Positions 11,400 through 22,265 of a stretch of DNA of 64,000 bases are shown piece by piece; the stretch's first letter is position 1, and the number at the start of each line of letters is the position of its first letter. Source of the DNA: Aquatica leii (Eukaryota > Arthropoda > Insecta > Coleoptera > Lampyridae); contig CM069432.1 of the NCBI GenBank assembly GCA_035610365.1, positions 166,840,035-166,904,034 of the forward strand, read 5' to 3'. The translations under genes and the position numbers were made by a program. The notes beneath the pieces were generated by a model. That model searched no databases. It was not told the origin of the DNA and saw only the letters and a list, made by a program, of their open reading frames with translations.

Positions 11400-14300
11400 G
11401 GCCCTGCCGGCGAAATGATAAATGAACTTAAATCTACAGAATCAAATTACAATGTAGCGATTCAATTACTAAAGGAACGTTACGATAATAGAAAACTACT
11501 AATTTTCAGTCATTTTGATTCACTGTTTGAACACCCTAGATTAACAAAAGACTCAAGCTTAAGGAAATTTTACGACAATCTTATTAAACATTTACGGGCT
11601 GTGGAAAATGAAAACACGACGGACGCCGAATACAAAGACGCCGTCATAGCATATATAGTAAAAAACAAGACTGATTCTCGTACGTCGGCTGAGTTTGCCA
11701 AAAACTTTCGCAAAAGAATTCCTACAATTCACGAAATTTCTCAGTTTTTATCAGACAAATGTAACGTTATTGATGACACAATAAATCTCGCGGAATCTTT
11801 AAATTCCGCTAAGAAAAGTATTTCTAAGGGTTCTTATACACTAGCCCAAACATCATATGCTTGCATCTTATGTAAAGAGCTGCATTTTTTAAATCATTGT
11901 CCATCATTTTTGGCCTTATCTACCAAAGCTCGTTTTCACAAGGCAAAATCTTCAAAATTATGCCTAGTTTGTCTTCGCCACGGCACCAATTCAAAGTGTA
12001 CGTCTACATTTAATTGTAAGTTTTGCAATCAACGTCATAATACGTTGCTGTGTTTTAAAAATACGAAGTCTTCTGGCCAAAATGATACACGACCCCGCTC
12101 AAATGACTCGAGCGCATCTCATCTTGTTCCGGAAACATCTCAAACAACTGAAACTCCTACAAGCGTTTCTGTTTGCAATTTTTCTAGATTCTCTGAAGTT
12201 ATATTAGCTACGGTTCAGGTTAAGGTCAGCTACGGTGACACGATTTTTACTATACGTGGTTTGTTGGACCCAGGTTCACAACATAATCTTATTACAAAAA
12301 GCTTGCACAATAGATTAAATTCTCCTTGCAAGCCCATTAATATTATTTTAAGAGGAGTAAACGACATTACTTCGTCCTGCTCCAAATACACTTCGGTGAA
12401 ATTAGAATCCACTACCGGACGTTTTAAGACGGATATCGATTGTCTAATCGTACCTACAATTACTGAGCAGCTCCCTCGAGTTCGATTCAGCAGGGATCTT
12501 CTAGACATCCCACCTCATTGTCGTCTTGCGGACAATTCTTATCACGAACCCGGAGCCATCGATATTTTACTCGGTTCTGCTCTGTTTTACAAAATCCTCT
12601 TACCCCAAAAACTTTCTTTGGGCACTTCCTTGCCAACTCTACAAGGCACTTTATTAGGTTGGGTTGTTGCAGGTGATCTACCAAATAATTTTACTTCGTC
12701 CTCAGACCGAGAAATTTCGGCAATAACATGCCATACCACAACTCAGAGCAGTGACTCGGATTTTGATCTACGTCACTCGCTAACTAAATTCTGGGAATTA
12801 GAAAATCCTGTTCCTATCTGCAAACAATCTTTACTTTCTAGAGAAGAAAGATTTTGCGAAGATCATTTCGCAAATACAATCCGTCGTGATGACACTGGTC
12901 ATCTCGTGGTTTCAATACCATTTAACTCGAAATTACTATTGTTAGGTGATTCTAAGCAAATAGCTGAATCCCGTTTCTTTAATTTGGAGAAACGTCTCCA
13001 AAATTCAACTACGCTTCTCAAGGAATATTGTCAATTTATGGCTGAATACGAATCCATGGGTCACATGACCAAAATTTCTGAATTTGAAGTACATAATCCT
13101 TCCGAACTTGTATCGATAGAAACAATTAATGGCCCTATTGACATCGCGGACATTCCTCCGCAATATTTTCCTCATCATGCTGTAATCAAACAGTCATCTC
13201 TAACAACAAAACTGCGTGTAGTTTTCGACGCTAGCGCAAAATCATCTACTAACGTGTCAGTCAATGATACACAAATTACCGGAGCTCAAGTGCAGGATAA
13301 TTTATTCGATATCTTACTTCGTTTCCGAATCCATCCAGTCGCCCTCTGTGGTGACATTGCAAAAATGTACCGGATGATCAATGTCGATTCTCCATGTCGC
13401 AAATTTCAACACATTCTTTGGAGAGATAGCCCTGCTAAACCTCTAGCAACTTATCGTTTAAATACCGTTACCTACGGTACCGCTTCGGCCAGTTATTTGG
13501 CTACGCGGTGCTTGAAGTACCTTGCCGAGTCGCATAAAGATTCTTTTCCGGAAGCCTTTCAAGTGCTTTCCAAACATTTCTACATGGACGATTTATTGTT
13601 TTCTACAAACTGCGTGGAGAATGCAATAAAAATCATGAAAGACCTCTCCTTCATACTCTCTTCGTCAGGATTTACAATTCGTAAATTCCTCTCAAACATA
13701 GCGGAGGTTTTCGATGCTTCGAGTTCCGAAAACGTCGAATTAGCTATTCTATGCATGGAAGAACGTTCTGATTCGAAAACTCTAGGTATTCATTGGAATG
13801 CATTAAACGATTACTTATTTTGTAAAGTCATTTTGCCCAACGACAATTCAGTGCCTACCAAAAGGCAAATTTTATCTATCGTTTCTAAAATTTTTGACCC
13901 TTTAGGGTTCTTTTCTCCGCTTGTCGTTCGAGGCAAGCTATTCATTCAAAGGTTATGGCAACTCGGTCTTGGATGGGACGATCCAATTCCAGAAGATGTT
14001 ATGTCACAATGGTCCGACTTTAAAGGTCAACTCGAGTTCTCGGGCAACATTCACATTCCACGTTGGACCGCGTCGGCATCTTCAAATCCCTCTTATTCTT
14101 GCACGTGTTTTCAGTCGAGCACATTTCCTGTTTCGTATTTGCAGGTCGAATTGCACGGCTTTTGCGATAGCAGTTCGGTGGCATATGGTTGTTGTTTTTA
14201 TCTGCGCTACGTCCTCTCAGATGGCTGCGTTCGCAACAATTTATTATTTTCCAAATCAAAGGTCGCCCCCTTGCGCACAATCACTATTCCTCGGTTAGAG

Positions 14301-15497
14301 CTTTGTGCCGCCGTATTAATGGCACAATGGTGTTTTAAAACACTCAATACTCTAGACATAATTTTTAATAAGGTTTTTCTGTGGACGGATTCAAAAATCG
14401 TCTTAAGTTGGATCAATTCTGTTCCAAATAAATATAATGTTTTTGTCGCCAATCGTATCGCAGTTATTCAAGAATGTACTAACATTCAGGATTGGTATCA
14501 CGTTGCCACGTTCAATAATCCTGCAGATTTAGTGTCACGCGGGACAAGCATTTCTGATTTAACCTCTAATCAGTTATGGTTTCAAGGCCCAGAATTTCTT
14601 CTTAACAAAGAATTTCAATGGGACAGCAACCCTAATATCATTGACTTGGATAAATATACTGAAAGAAAGGGCACGATTTTAATAAATGCGACTGTAACTC
14701 AACCAAGAAATTCAATTTTCGAATTCTATTCATCCCTAGGTAAGTTACAAAGAGTTTTTTCCTACGTACGCAGATTTATTTACAATTGCCGCAGTCCTAA
14801 CAAACTAACTGGCCCATTAAAGATCAATGAACTCAATGGTTCTTTATTAACGTTGACTAAGTTATGTCAACACGAGTCTTTCGCTACAGAAATTAATCAC
14901 ATAAAAAATAATCGTAACTTAAGGTCTTCTAATATTCAATCATTGAATCCCTTTTTGGATACCAACGGATGCCTCCGTGTAGGAGGCCGATTAATTAATT
15001 TGGACTTTAAGTACGACAAAAAACGTCCATTATTATTGCCCAAGTCCCACAAATTTACTGAACTAATCGTTCGAAACTATCATCAGGAGCTACTACACGG
15101 TGGTGCTCAACAATTGCTCTATAATATTAGAGAGCGTTTCTGGCCAATCGGTGGCCTAGCTCACATTAAAAAACTTTTAAAGGATTGCATTCGGTGCTTC
15201 AAAACCAAACCACTTATTCGGCATCCCATGATGGGAAATTTGCCAGTTTCACGGTTAAATCCTGTTTACCCTTTTTATAACGTCGGCCTGGACTATGCAG
15301 GCCCGATAATGATAAAAGACAGAGTCACAAGGGGTGCGCGTCTTACAAAATGCTATATATGCGTATTTGTTTGCATGGTGACTCGTGCCATACATTTAGA
15401 GCTTGTTACTTCTTTGTCTACGGACGCTTTTTTAAATACTCTTAAAAGATTTATTGCCCGTAGAGGCATTCCTAACTGTATATCAAGTGATATTTGA
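11400..15497 (+). pseudogene. BEL(+) gag C-terminus, protease, RT, RNase H, integrase
   Basis: A single long frame of about 1360 codons. In order: capsid end (LKERYDNRKL), nucleocapsid cysteines (CILCKELHFLNHC to CNQRHNTLLC), protease (LLDPGSQHNL, with Pro in place of the catalytic-loop Ser), RT with HHAVIKQSSLTTKLRVVFDAS and the catalytic YMDD at about 13581-13592, RNase H (ELHGFCDSSSVAYGC, WTDSKIVLSWI), integrase zinc region (HHQELLHGGAQ to CIRCFKTK) and the first integrase Asp (VGLDYAGP). It ends IPNCISSDI and a stop, where the family has SDNGTNF. Gag and pol share one frame, as is common in BEL/Pao. The methionine at 11415 is not a natural start. Confidence 0.93.
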
Positions 15498-16162
15498 TTG
15501 ATAATTTGTACTCATTATTACATACAAAAGAATCTCATGACAAAATTATTAGTTATTTGTATAAAAGTTCAATTAAATGGGATTTTATAAACCCAAGGTC
15601 TCCCCATGAAGGCGGCCTTTGGGAAGGAGCTGTTAAATCTGTTAAAACACATCTAAGACGAGTCCTCGGTAACGCGAATTTAACTTTCGAACAATTGTAT
15701 ACGTCTCTAACAATGATAGAGTCGATTCTAAATTCGAGGCCGTTATCCCGAATTTCATCGGATCCTGATGACCTTACTCCTCTGTCTCCTGGTCACTTCC
15801 TCATAGGCCGTCCTTTAAATTCTTTACCCGAACCCGATCTTACTCACATTATGGACAATCGCTTGCGAACGTACCAACGATCGCAAAAATTAGTTCAACA
15901 TTTCTGGAGACGGTGGAGTAAAGAGGTAGTCACTGATTTTCAACGACGTCAGAAATGGTTCAAGCATCTGCCTGATCTTCTCTGTCTCGATTCCTGCGTC
16001 TTGCTCCAAGATGACAACTTACCACCACTGCAGTGGCATCTTGGACGTGTCGTTCAGCTTTATCATGGGCACGACAACGTGCTTCGTGCTGCTTCTGTGA
16101 AACTATCCAACGGAAGTGTCGTGCGGCGTTCAGTGCATCGGTTGTGTGTGTTGCCTACCTAG
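15494..16162 (+). pseudogene. BEL(+) integrase C-terminal part
   Basis: Continuation of the integrase after the lesion: WDFINPRSPHEGGLWEGAVK carries the catalytic Glu, followed by LNSRPLSRI, LTPLSPGHFLIGRPL and a C-terminal SH3-like region ending VLPT. The apparent ATG at 15494 is internal. Around 15493 roughly a dozen codons, including the residues just after the second catalytic Asp, are missing and the frame changes. Integration by this copy's own protein is therefore not expected. Confidence 0.9.
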
Positions 16163-16397
16163 TTTAACTTCGCTCGCCATTTACTAGGTCTCGCAATAAT
16201 TCAAGTAGACGCTTGCGCTCAGGACTTGAACTCAAACGTACTATTATTTTGAGTTTTGCTTTTCTTTTATTTTGGATATTGAAGTTTAGATTTATTGTAC
16301 TTATACTTATTTTTATTACGTTAATCTAACTTGTATGTTACTTATTTGAAGTTGTCACACGTAGTTTTATTTAAGTTGTTGAAATCTGAGTGATTTC
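16163..16397. other. BEL(+) 3' untranslated stretch
   Basis: Non-coding sequence between the integrase stop and the polypurine tract. It contains an imperfect palindrome around TTGAAATCTGAGTGATTTCAA at its end (16379-16399). Confidence 0.5.
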
Positions 16398-16408
16398 AAG
16401 GCGGGGAG
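16398..16408 (+). other. Polypurine tract of BEL(+)
   Basis: AAGGCGGGGAG directly abuts the TG of the 3' LTR. Confidence 0.75.
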
Positions 16409-16797
16409 TGTACAGTTTTGTATAATCTATAAATATTTAAATTATTTCAATTTTTTACCGCTTGCTAAGTTTTGTGTTGTTAGCGCCTGCGGGTTGCTTA
16501 CGTTGAACGTGTGGCGTTGCTAAATAGGCAGTGTATTGTTAAGGGTGCTAAGGTACATACTTGATACCTCCTTGTATGCCCAAGTATCGGCACATTTATA
16601 ATTATTACAATCTGTTTATACTGCGTTTTTGTATTACCAGTGTACAGTTTAGTGCATTAAAATTTATAAGTTTTCTTTTGATTCGAGGCGTTTACATTTA
16701 TTTTGAAATCCAGCATTTACGGCAACGTTTTCCTTCTTGAAAACGTTGAATTTATTTTTTCTTGAACTTCTGTATCGACAAACTCTACAACGATACA
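16409..16797 (+). repeat. BEL(+) 3' LTR
   Basis: Second 389-bp LTR, ending ACGATACA, followed by the GCCGC target duplication at 16798-16802. Confidence 0.92.
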
Positions 16798-16802
16798 GCC
16801 GC

Positions 16803-17401
16803 TAAACGTTTATTATCATACCTTTCACTTAACATTTGCCATGCACGATCATAATTATTATCGGTGATATCTAATGACGAAACGAGATTATAAGCTTCCC
16901 CTTTTAACGAATTTAGCAAATAATGAAAACGCTGAATTTTTTGTAAGGACGGGTTATTATCGATAAGCGAGCGAAATGTTTCAACGAAACTTTGATATTC
17001 ATGATATGAGCCGCTAAAAGTAGGCAATGATATTACTGGAAGTTTTACACAAGTAGAACCAGAAGAAGACTGAGGACCTGCAATAACCGACACGTTGTTT
17101 GATTGAATTTTGTTTTCAATGTAACTTTCAATCTGCGAAACAATAGAAAAATAAGAGTTTTCAAAAGCATCTCTTTCAGCTTCTTCGTTATCTATATCTT
17201 GTGTTTCAAATAGTTCAATTTGTAATTGAATATCAGAAAATTCTTGAAATAATGGTTGAACTTTTGATAATCTTAATTTTAATTGAGCAAGATACTCTGT
17301 GTATCCGACTTTGTGTTAAAAAAGTTACCTAATTTTGTTACCTGCGCTTTTATTAATCCACGTTTTTTAATAAACTGTTTTAATTCGTCTGGGCTTGCCA
17401 T
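16803..17401 (-). pseudogene. BEL(-) gag, N-terminal part
   Basis: Start taken at the ATG read from 17401 (MASPDELKQF). A helical, charged N-terminus is followed by KLPVISLPTFSGSYHEYQSFVETF, the BEL capsid block, and SERYDNKRLA, where the plus BEL inserted. A frameshift in or beside a T run near 17320 breaks the first 30 codons from the rest. Beyond the insertion the protein resumes at 9960 with AFGQIEQLF. The downstream 17402-17830 stretch is 5' leader without a gene. Confidence 0.85.
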
Positions 17402-17830
17402 GTTTGCTAATAGCTTAGTTTGTGTAATTACAACTATAACCACGAATACAAAAGTTTAAGTTTTGTTTGAAACGAAAAATGTGATTTATTCTACGTATAT
17501 TCAGACAATACAGAACAAATGCGTTTTACAATAACGACCCGATACTCGACACTAATAGGAAAAGGTTTAAGAACTACAAGGCACAAGCGAGTTTTGTTAA
17601 ATAAATTCAAATCGAAACTATTAAATACGTTTTTATGGTAACTATAGTCGATAATGTTTTTTTTACGAACGAATAAGACGAACACGCTAATTGCTAACTT
17701 GAAGCTTGTGTGAGATTAAACGAAATATGTAAAGATTTATACTCGCGTTGTAAGGAATAAGAAAACGATTATAGCGACAAGCACTTACCCAATACGAAAT
17801 TATCTGTTTCTGTTTTCTTATACGCACATA
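17402..17830 (-). other. BEL(-) 5' leader
   Basis: Non-coding sequence between the primer site and the gag start. Short chance frames occur but carry no family motif. Confidence 0.6.
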
Positions 17831-17847
17831 TCCGGCTCGAAGGACCA
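17831..17847 (-). other. Primer-binding site, tRNA-Tyr
   Basis: On the minus strand this reads TGGTCCTTCGAGCCGGA, a full 17-base complement of the tRNA-Tyr 3' end, one base after the 5' LTR. Confidence 0.85.
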
Positions 17848-17848
17848 A

Positions 17849-18061
17849 TGTGAATTTTTGTATGTATTTTGGGGTTTGCTTAAGATACTTTCTTGATGCA
17901 ACCCAGTGGACTGTATCTAATATGTTTGCTGATACACGAATATTGAGGACCAATGTGAATTTTTGTATGTATTATTTTTTTTTTTACATATATCTATGAC
18001 AGGCCAAAACCTACTACCTGCGTTAGCGTTATCCCCTTAGCAACAAAATTCTAACAAAGCA
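17849..18061 (-). repeat. BEL(-) 5' LTR, internally rearranged
   Basis: 213 bp matching 4477-4713 at both ends. The middle (about 17944-17974) is replaced by AGGACCAATGTGAATTTTTG plus GTATGTATT. That is a second copy of the junction between the primer site and the LTR end. About 55 bp present in the other LTR are missing. Confidence 0.8.
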
Positions 18062-18420
18062 GGCCAAATTAAAGATTGTTGTCATCTAGCTGCTCGAAAA
18101 GTTAACTCAAAAATATCAAGATAACGTATTGCGTTTACAATATTGACTTTAAAAAAATGCAATGTTGTTTCCACAAAAGTGTGTCGATTTTTGATTGCTC
18201 GAGTACAATAATTTTGAATATTTAGATATCCACTTAAATGAAGCATGTTTCGTCCGCAAAGAAAGTTAAATCCAGTTCATTAAACCATTCACGAATTTGT
18301 TGCTTCTTCAAGAAATCGAGGACACATAACTCTTAATAACCCGTAGCTTTGTACTAAGTCATCAAAAGGTTTTTTCAATGCTTTATAGCAAGTCTTTACT
18401 AACAATTCTAGAATCAAATG
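18062..18420 (-). pseudogene. Mariner-type transposase, central part (split by BEL)
   Basis: Degenerate minus-strand reading frames give LDLTFFADETCF (second catalytic Asp region of the IS630/Tc1/mariner family), SGYLNIQNYC, AIKNRH and FVETTLH. This matches the insect mariner-type pattern FFSDEAxFxLxGYVNxQNxRxW..NPHxxxExPLH. Several frameshifts and stops are present. Upstream, between about 18290 and 18420, SYGLLRVMCPRFL may be earlier sequence. The C-terminus lies at 4349-4476 beyond the BEL insertion. Too decayed to name the lineage. Confidence 0.55.
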
Positions 18421-19514
18421 TTTATAAATTAATAAATTCAAATTAAAATGATTTTACGAGCGCTGATGATAATTTTGCCATCAATTCATCCAAACTGAGT
18501 TTTATGTGATTGCGATAAATTTCTACTTACAAATGTAATTTATTTAAAAAACAAATAATTAAAACTTGTTTATGTTGTCTGAAAGTAACGTAATTAAAGT
18601 TGCATCGGAGAAATTTTTGGTAAATTCATCGATGTAACTTTGAAGAGAATATTATCAAATTCTATTGCTATAGCAAGTATCCTTCAAAAATGTATCATTG
18701 CAATAATAGAGTTTTGTCCAAGAGTAAACATTGTGAAATGCTGTTAATATAAAATTAACAAAAATCTAAACGGTAATTTTAATGTTTGCATCTAACATAG
18801 GTTATTAAAATACGCATCCGGGACAGTGCTCATAATTTGTGCATGTCTTATTAGTTTGTCATATGAATGTTCCACGGTAAAAGAACATGTAAGGGTAACC
18901 ACAGTTGCTACGATAACACAGAAAAATCAAATTGGCTTTAAAATGAAAATGTTTACTACAGCAAATTTTTCACAATAAATACATCCGCAATTTATGTACT
19001 CAACACTCGTGTGGATAATACTTAAAATGTGGAAACTTCTGGGCATGATGTTAAGACACGTGTAATTTTCTTAACGGTTAAAACGGAAGTGTACTTAGCA
19101 ACATTGGTGTGTCAAAAGACATTATTGTTGGACAAAATTCTTACAGTGCGATAACTATACCAAAATACTTTTTACATAACAGTATTATATATCCGTAATT
19201 ACGAAAAAAGAGCTTTACGTTATAACAATCATGTGTATGGTTTAATATGAAAAATAGTTAAATCAAGTGTTGCAATAATAACCGTAAAATTCATACAGTT
19301 TAATAGCATTGTACTAAACAGTCACAGTCTATCCATCAAAGTACTTTCAGAAACTTTGATAATTTTGACTCTTGGACCAATAAAATTTCGTTTTACTTTC
19401 AACAAAATTATTATGATTATGAGTTAGGATTATATACAAAACACACCATTGTAAAACTTTAGGACGATAATATCTGACAATGTTTCTTTGATCTGTTACA
19501 ATAAAAGAAAAAAG
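18421..19514. other. AT-rich stretch, nothing recognised
   Basis: No supported gene. The last four bases (AAAG) are the left target duplication of the gypsy element. Confidence 0.5.
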
Positions 19515-19750
19515 TGTGGTGCGATAGGTTGGCACCAACATGAAGTTGGCGTTTGCAATACAATAAATAAGCGGCCGACTCAAAACTAAAGCCCCTTACG
19601 TTTTCGACGTTGTACGTAGACGATACAGTAATCGCGAGTAATCTTTTTAATCATTTGTTTTACTGGAACATTGTTAATTTTATATTTATGTATATACGAA
19701 CAGAATAGGTAAATATACGTTATTAAACCTTATAATTATCCGTGCCTATA
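19515..19750 (+). repeat. Gypsy 5' LTR
   Basis: 236 bp from TGTGGTGCG to CGTGCCTATA, identical by eye to 24057-24292. Confidence 0.93.
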
Positions 19751-19751
19751 A

Positions 19752-19760
19752 TGGTGACCC
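19752..19760 (+). other. Primer-binding site, tRNA-Trp-like
   Basis: TGGTGACCC, then TCGA: nine bases complementary to the tRNA-Trp 3' end, one base after the LTR. The match weakens after the ninth base. Confidence 0.6.
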
Positions 19761-19914
19761 TCGATTGTCGGTAACATAAAACACGTGCTCAACAATAAGA
19801 AGATAAGTCCTCACCGCGCATCACCGTTGATTACGCGGGAAAATAAAAACGTTCGCTAAACTACTATTTAAAGTGCGTGGAACAAACTATTGTTTTAACA
19901 ACACGTGCAAAACA

Positions 19915-20757
19915 ATGGAGTCCAATTCAAATATAACTGATGAAAACAGTACACCAAGTATTTCTCACACCCAGTCTGCTACTTCACCAACCATTTCCGC
20001 AACGTCAATAATGCTACCCGCATTTTGGCCGACTAAGGTAGAATTGTGGTTTTCGATGGCCGAAGCAAAGTTCGAATTAGCCTACCCCAAAATAACACGA
20101 GAAGAAACGAAATTCAATTACGTCCTCACAGTCCTTCCTCCAGAAGTCGCAGATGAGGTAAGCGACATAATCATTCAACCTGATTCTCAACAACCCTACT
20201 CGTCATTGAAAACTGCTATAATAAATCGTACAGCAATGTCAGATTCCCAGAAGTTGAAGAAATTGCTTTCGGGAGAAGAACTGGGAAGTAGAAAACCTTC
20301 ACAATTACTACGTCACATGAAACAGTTAGTACAAAACTCAAAGTACGTAAATGATAAAGCCTTAAAGGAACTCTTCTTACAACAAATGCCTGCAACAGCA
20401 CAACCGATATTAGTATCCCTAGATAAAATTCCGCTGGAGCAGTTAGCAGATGTCGCTGATCGGATTGTCGAATTTTCACCGACAGTAGCTAGTATCAACC
20501 AACCGCAACAGACACATGAACATACCTCCTGTGAAAGTCAAATTGCAAGTCTTACTCGTAAAATGGACCAAATCTTACAGGAAATATCGAACAAACGGGA
20601 AGTACGCTTCAGGAGTCCCAGGCGAAACCGAAGCCAAAGCCGTAACTACCGGGACAAAAGCCAGTCAGGTCACTGCTGGTATCATCGTAAGTTTGGAGAA
20701 AAAGCAAAAAAGTGTACAACGCCATGCACCTTTGAAAAAAACGAGAGACAGCAGTAG
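19915..20757 (+). CDS. gag: Gypsy gag
   Basis: The start is the ATG at 19915 (MESNSNIT), the first in the frame. The protein is about 280 residues. It has a Ser/Thr-rich N-terminus and then the capsid block [20 protein letters not shown], typical of CsRn1/mag-like insect gags. [16 protein letters not shown] and LLRHMKQLV follow. A basic tail ([14 protein letters not shown]) leads to the single zinc knuckle [18 protein letters not shown]. The frame is intact to the TAG at 20755. Just before the stop lies the slippery heptamer that would give Gag-Pol. Gag assembles the cytoplasmic particle. Confidence 0.9.
   Translation: MESNSNITDENSTPSISHTQSATSPTISATSIMLPAFWPTKVELWFSMAEAKFELAYPKITREETKFNYVLTVLPPEVADEVSDIIIQPDSQQPYSSLKTAIINRTAMSDSQKLKKLLSGEELGSRKPSQLLRHMKQLVQNSKYVNDKALKELFLQQMPATAQPILVSLDKIPLEQLADVADRIVEFSPTVASINQPQQTHEHTSCESQIASLTRKMDQILQEISNKREVRFRSPRRNRSQSRNYRDKSQSGHCWYHRKFGEKAKKCTTPCTFEKNERQQ
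20736..20742 (+). promoter_or_regulatory. -1 ribosomal frameshift slippery site A AAA AAC
   Basis: In the gag reading frame the codons GAA AAA AAC form the canonical X XXY YYZ heptamer. The -1 frame is open from here straight into the protease, and the gag stop follows 13 bases later. I did not establish a downstream pseudoknot. Confidence 0.8.
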
Positions 20758-22265
20758 GTGCGACGACTTCTGCTACACCACTCACTCGTCGCCTATATGT
20801 TATTGATTATTTATCCAAAGTGCATTTTCTAATTGACACTGGTGCAGACCTTAGTGTTCTACCTGCATCTTTCAGGTACAACGCATCAAGTGCTAACTTT
20901 AACTTACAATCAGCAGACGGTTCTAAAATTAAAGTGTACGGTCAAAAGACGATTGATTTAGATATAGGCTTAAGACGTAAGTTTAGGTGGACTTTTGTAG
21001 TTGCAGATGTACTAAGTGCAATCATAGGTGCAGACTTTCTACATCATTTCGGGTTAAGTGTCGACATACGAAATAAAAAACTGAAAGACGATCTTACTTC
21101 TTTAAACATCTCGTGCATATACAAAAGGACTATGGTTACATCAGTACGTACCATATATGGTGATACAAAATATCACCAACAACTGAAAAAGTACCCTGAT
21201 GTAATCAGAGCATCACCAAAATTAAAAACAATAAAGCATAATGTTGTGCACCATATAGAGACCCAAGGTCCACCTGTGTATTGCAGACCTCGGAGATTAG
21301 CACCGGACAAATTAAAGCTTGTGAAGGAGGAATTTCGCCAAATGCTTGAAGCAGGCATTATCAAACCTTCTTCATCGTCATGGGCAAGTCCATTACACAT
21401 GGTTCCAAAAGCTGATGGAGCCTGGAGACCTTGTGGCGACTACAGGAGTTTGAACGCGGCTACGACAGCAGATAGATACCCAGTTCCTCATATTCAGGAC
21501 TTTAGTCACAATTTATGTGGAAAAACTATTTTTTCATCCATCGATCTCGTCAAGGCGTACCACCAAATTCCAGTCAACCCAGCAGACAGTCCAAAAACAG
21601 CAATAACTACACCCTTTGGTTTATATGAATTTGTAAAAATGCCATTCGGGTTACGAAATGCAGCACAAACATTTCAAAGATTCCTCGATGATGTGTTGCG
21701 GGATCTCGATTTCGTATATGCCTACATCGACGATGTGTTAATTGCATCCAGCACCGAAGAGGAACATATGAATCACCTTGAGTTAGTGCTGCAGAGATTT
21801 CAAAAATATGGTATAGTTGTGAACCCAGATAAATGTGTTTTTGGAAGCAACGACCTAAAATTCCTGGGAGTACGAATCACTGAAAAGGGAATCCATCCAC
21901 TTCCCGACAAGGTGCAAGCTATCAATGATTTACCATTACCTAAAACAAGTAAGAAATTACAACAATTTTTAGGCATGATAAATTATTACCGAAGATGGCT
22001 CCCGAGTGCAGCCATCACACAAGCTCCATTGTACGCATTGTTAAAGAATATCAATCGCAAGAATGTCGAATTGACATGGAACGACACTGCGGTCAAAGCA
22101 TTCACGAAAACCAAACAGGACCTAGCAGAGGCAACTATCCTAGTGTATCCAAACCCATCATCTTCAATCAGTTTGGCAGTGGATGCATCGGACATAGCCA
22201 TTGGAGGAGTTTTTGCAACAAGGGGATATAGGCAAACAACAACCAATTTCATTTTTTTCAATTAA
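20743..22265 (+). pseudogene. pol: Gypsy pol: protease and reverse transcriptase
   Basis: Entered by -1 slippage, the frame gives the protease [12 protein letters not shown] and ends it at [12 protein letters not shown]. The RT domain follows: [32 protein letters not shown] (in part), [15 protein letters not shown] (first catalytic Asp), [15 protein letters not shown] and the catalytic [10 protein letters not shown], then [10 protein letters not shown] and [14 protein letters not shown]. RNase H begins at [13 protein letters not shown]. An extra T in a five-T run near 22210 shifts the frame there, and the last 15 or so codons to 22265 are out of frame. Confidence 0.92.

Larger units (their letters stand above)
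9961..16797 (+). mobile_element. BEL/Pao LTR retrotransposon, plus strand, nested
   Basis: A complete-length 6837-bp element: 389-bp LTRs, tRNA-Tyr primer site, gag, protease, RT, RNase H, integrase and a polypurine tract. A GCCGC duplication brackets it. The LTRs differ at only two positions by my reading, so it inserted recently, into the gag of an older minus-strand BEL. It is nevertheless defective. There is a frameshift in gag near 11378, a Pro in the protease DSG triad, and a deletion with frameshift at the second integrase Asp near 15493. Confidence 0.93.
4477..18061 (-). mobile_element. BEL/Pao LTR retrotransposon, minus strand, interrupted twice
   Basis: In minus orientation the order is: 5' LTR (17849-18061), tRNA-Tyr primer site (17831-17847), gag, protease, reverse transcriptase, RNase H, integrase, polypurine tract (about 4714-4724), 3' LTR (4477-4713). 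A 578-bp inverted-repeat element at 7337-7914 and a complete plus-strand BEL at 9961-16797 (with its 5-bp duplication) interrupt it. Without them it would be about 6.2 kb, normal for BEL/Pao. Frameshifts near 17320, 7228 and 5716 inactivate it. I found no convincing target-site duplication at the outer ends; the flanks are both parts of a mariner-type transposase. Confidence 0.85.

Noticed and set aside
13921-14452. Frames on either strand inside BEL(+) RNase H
   Set aside because: Shadows of the real polyprotein frame.
17491-17953. Short frames in the BEL(-) leader and LTR
   Set aside because: They overlap the 5' leader, primer site and LTR, where no protein is expected, and carry no motif.
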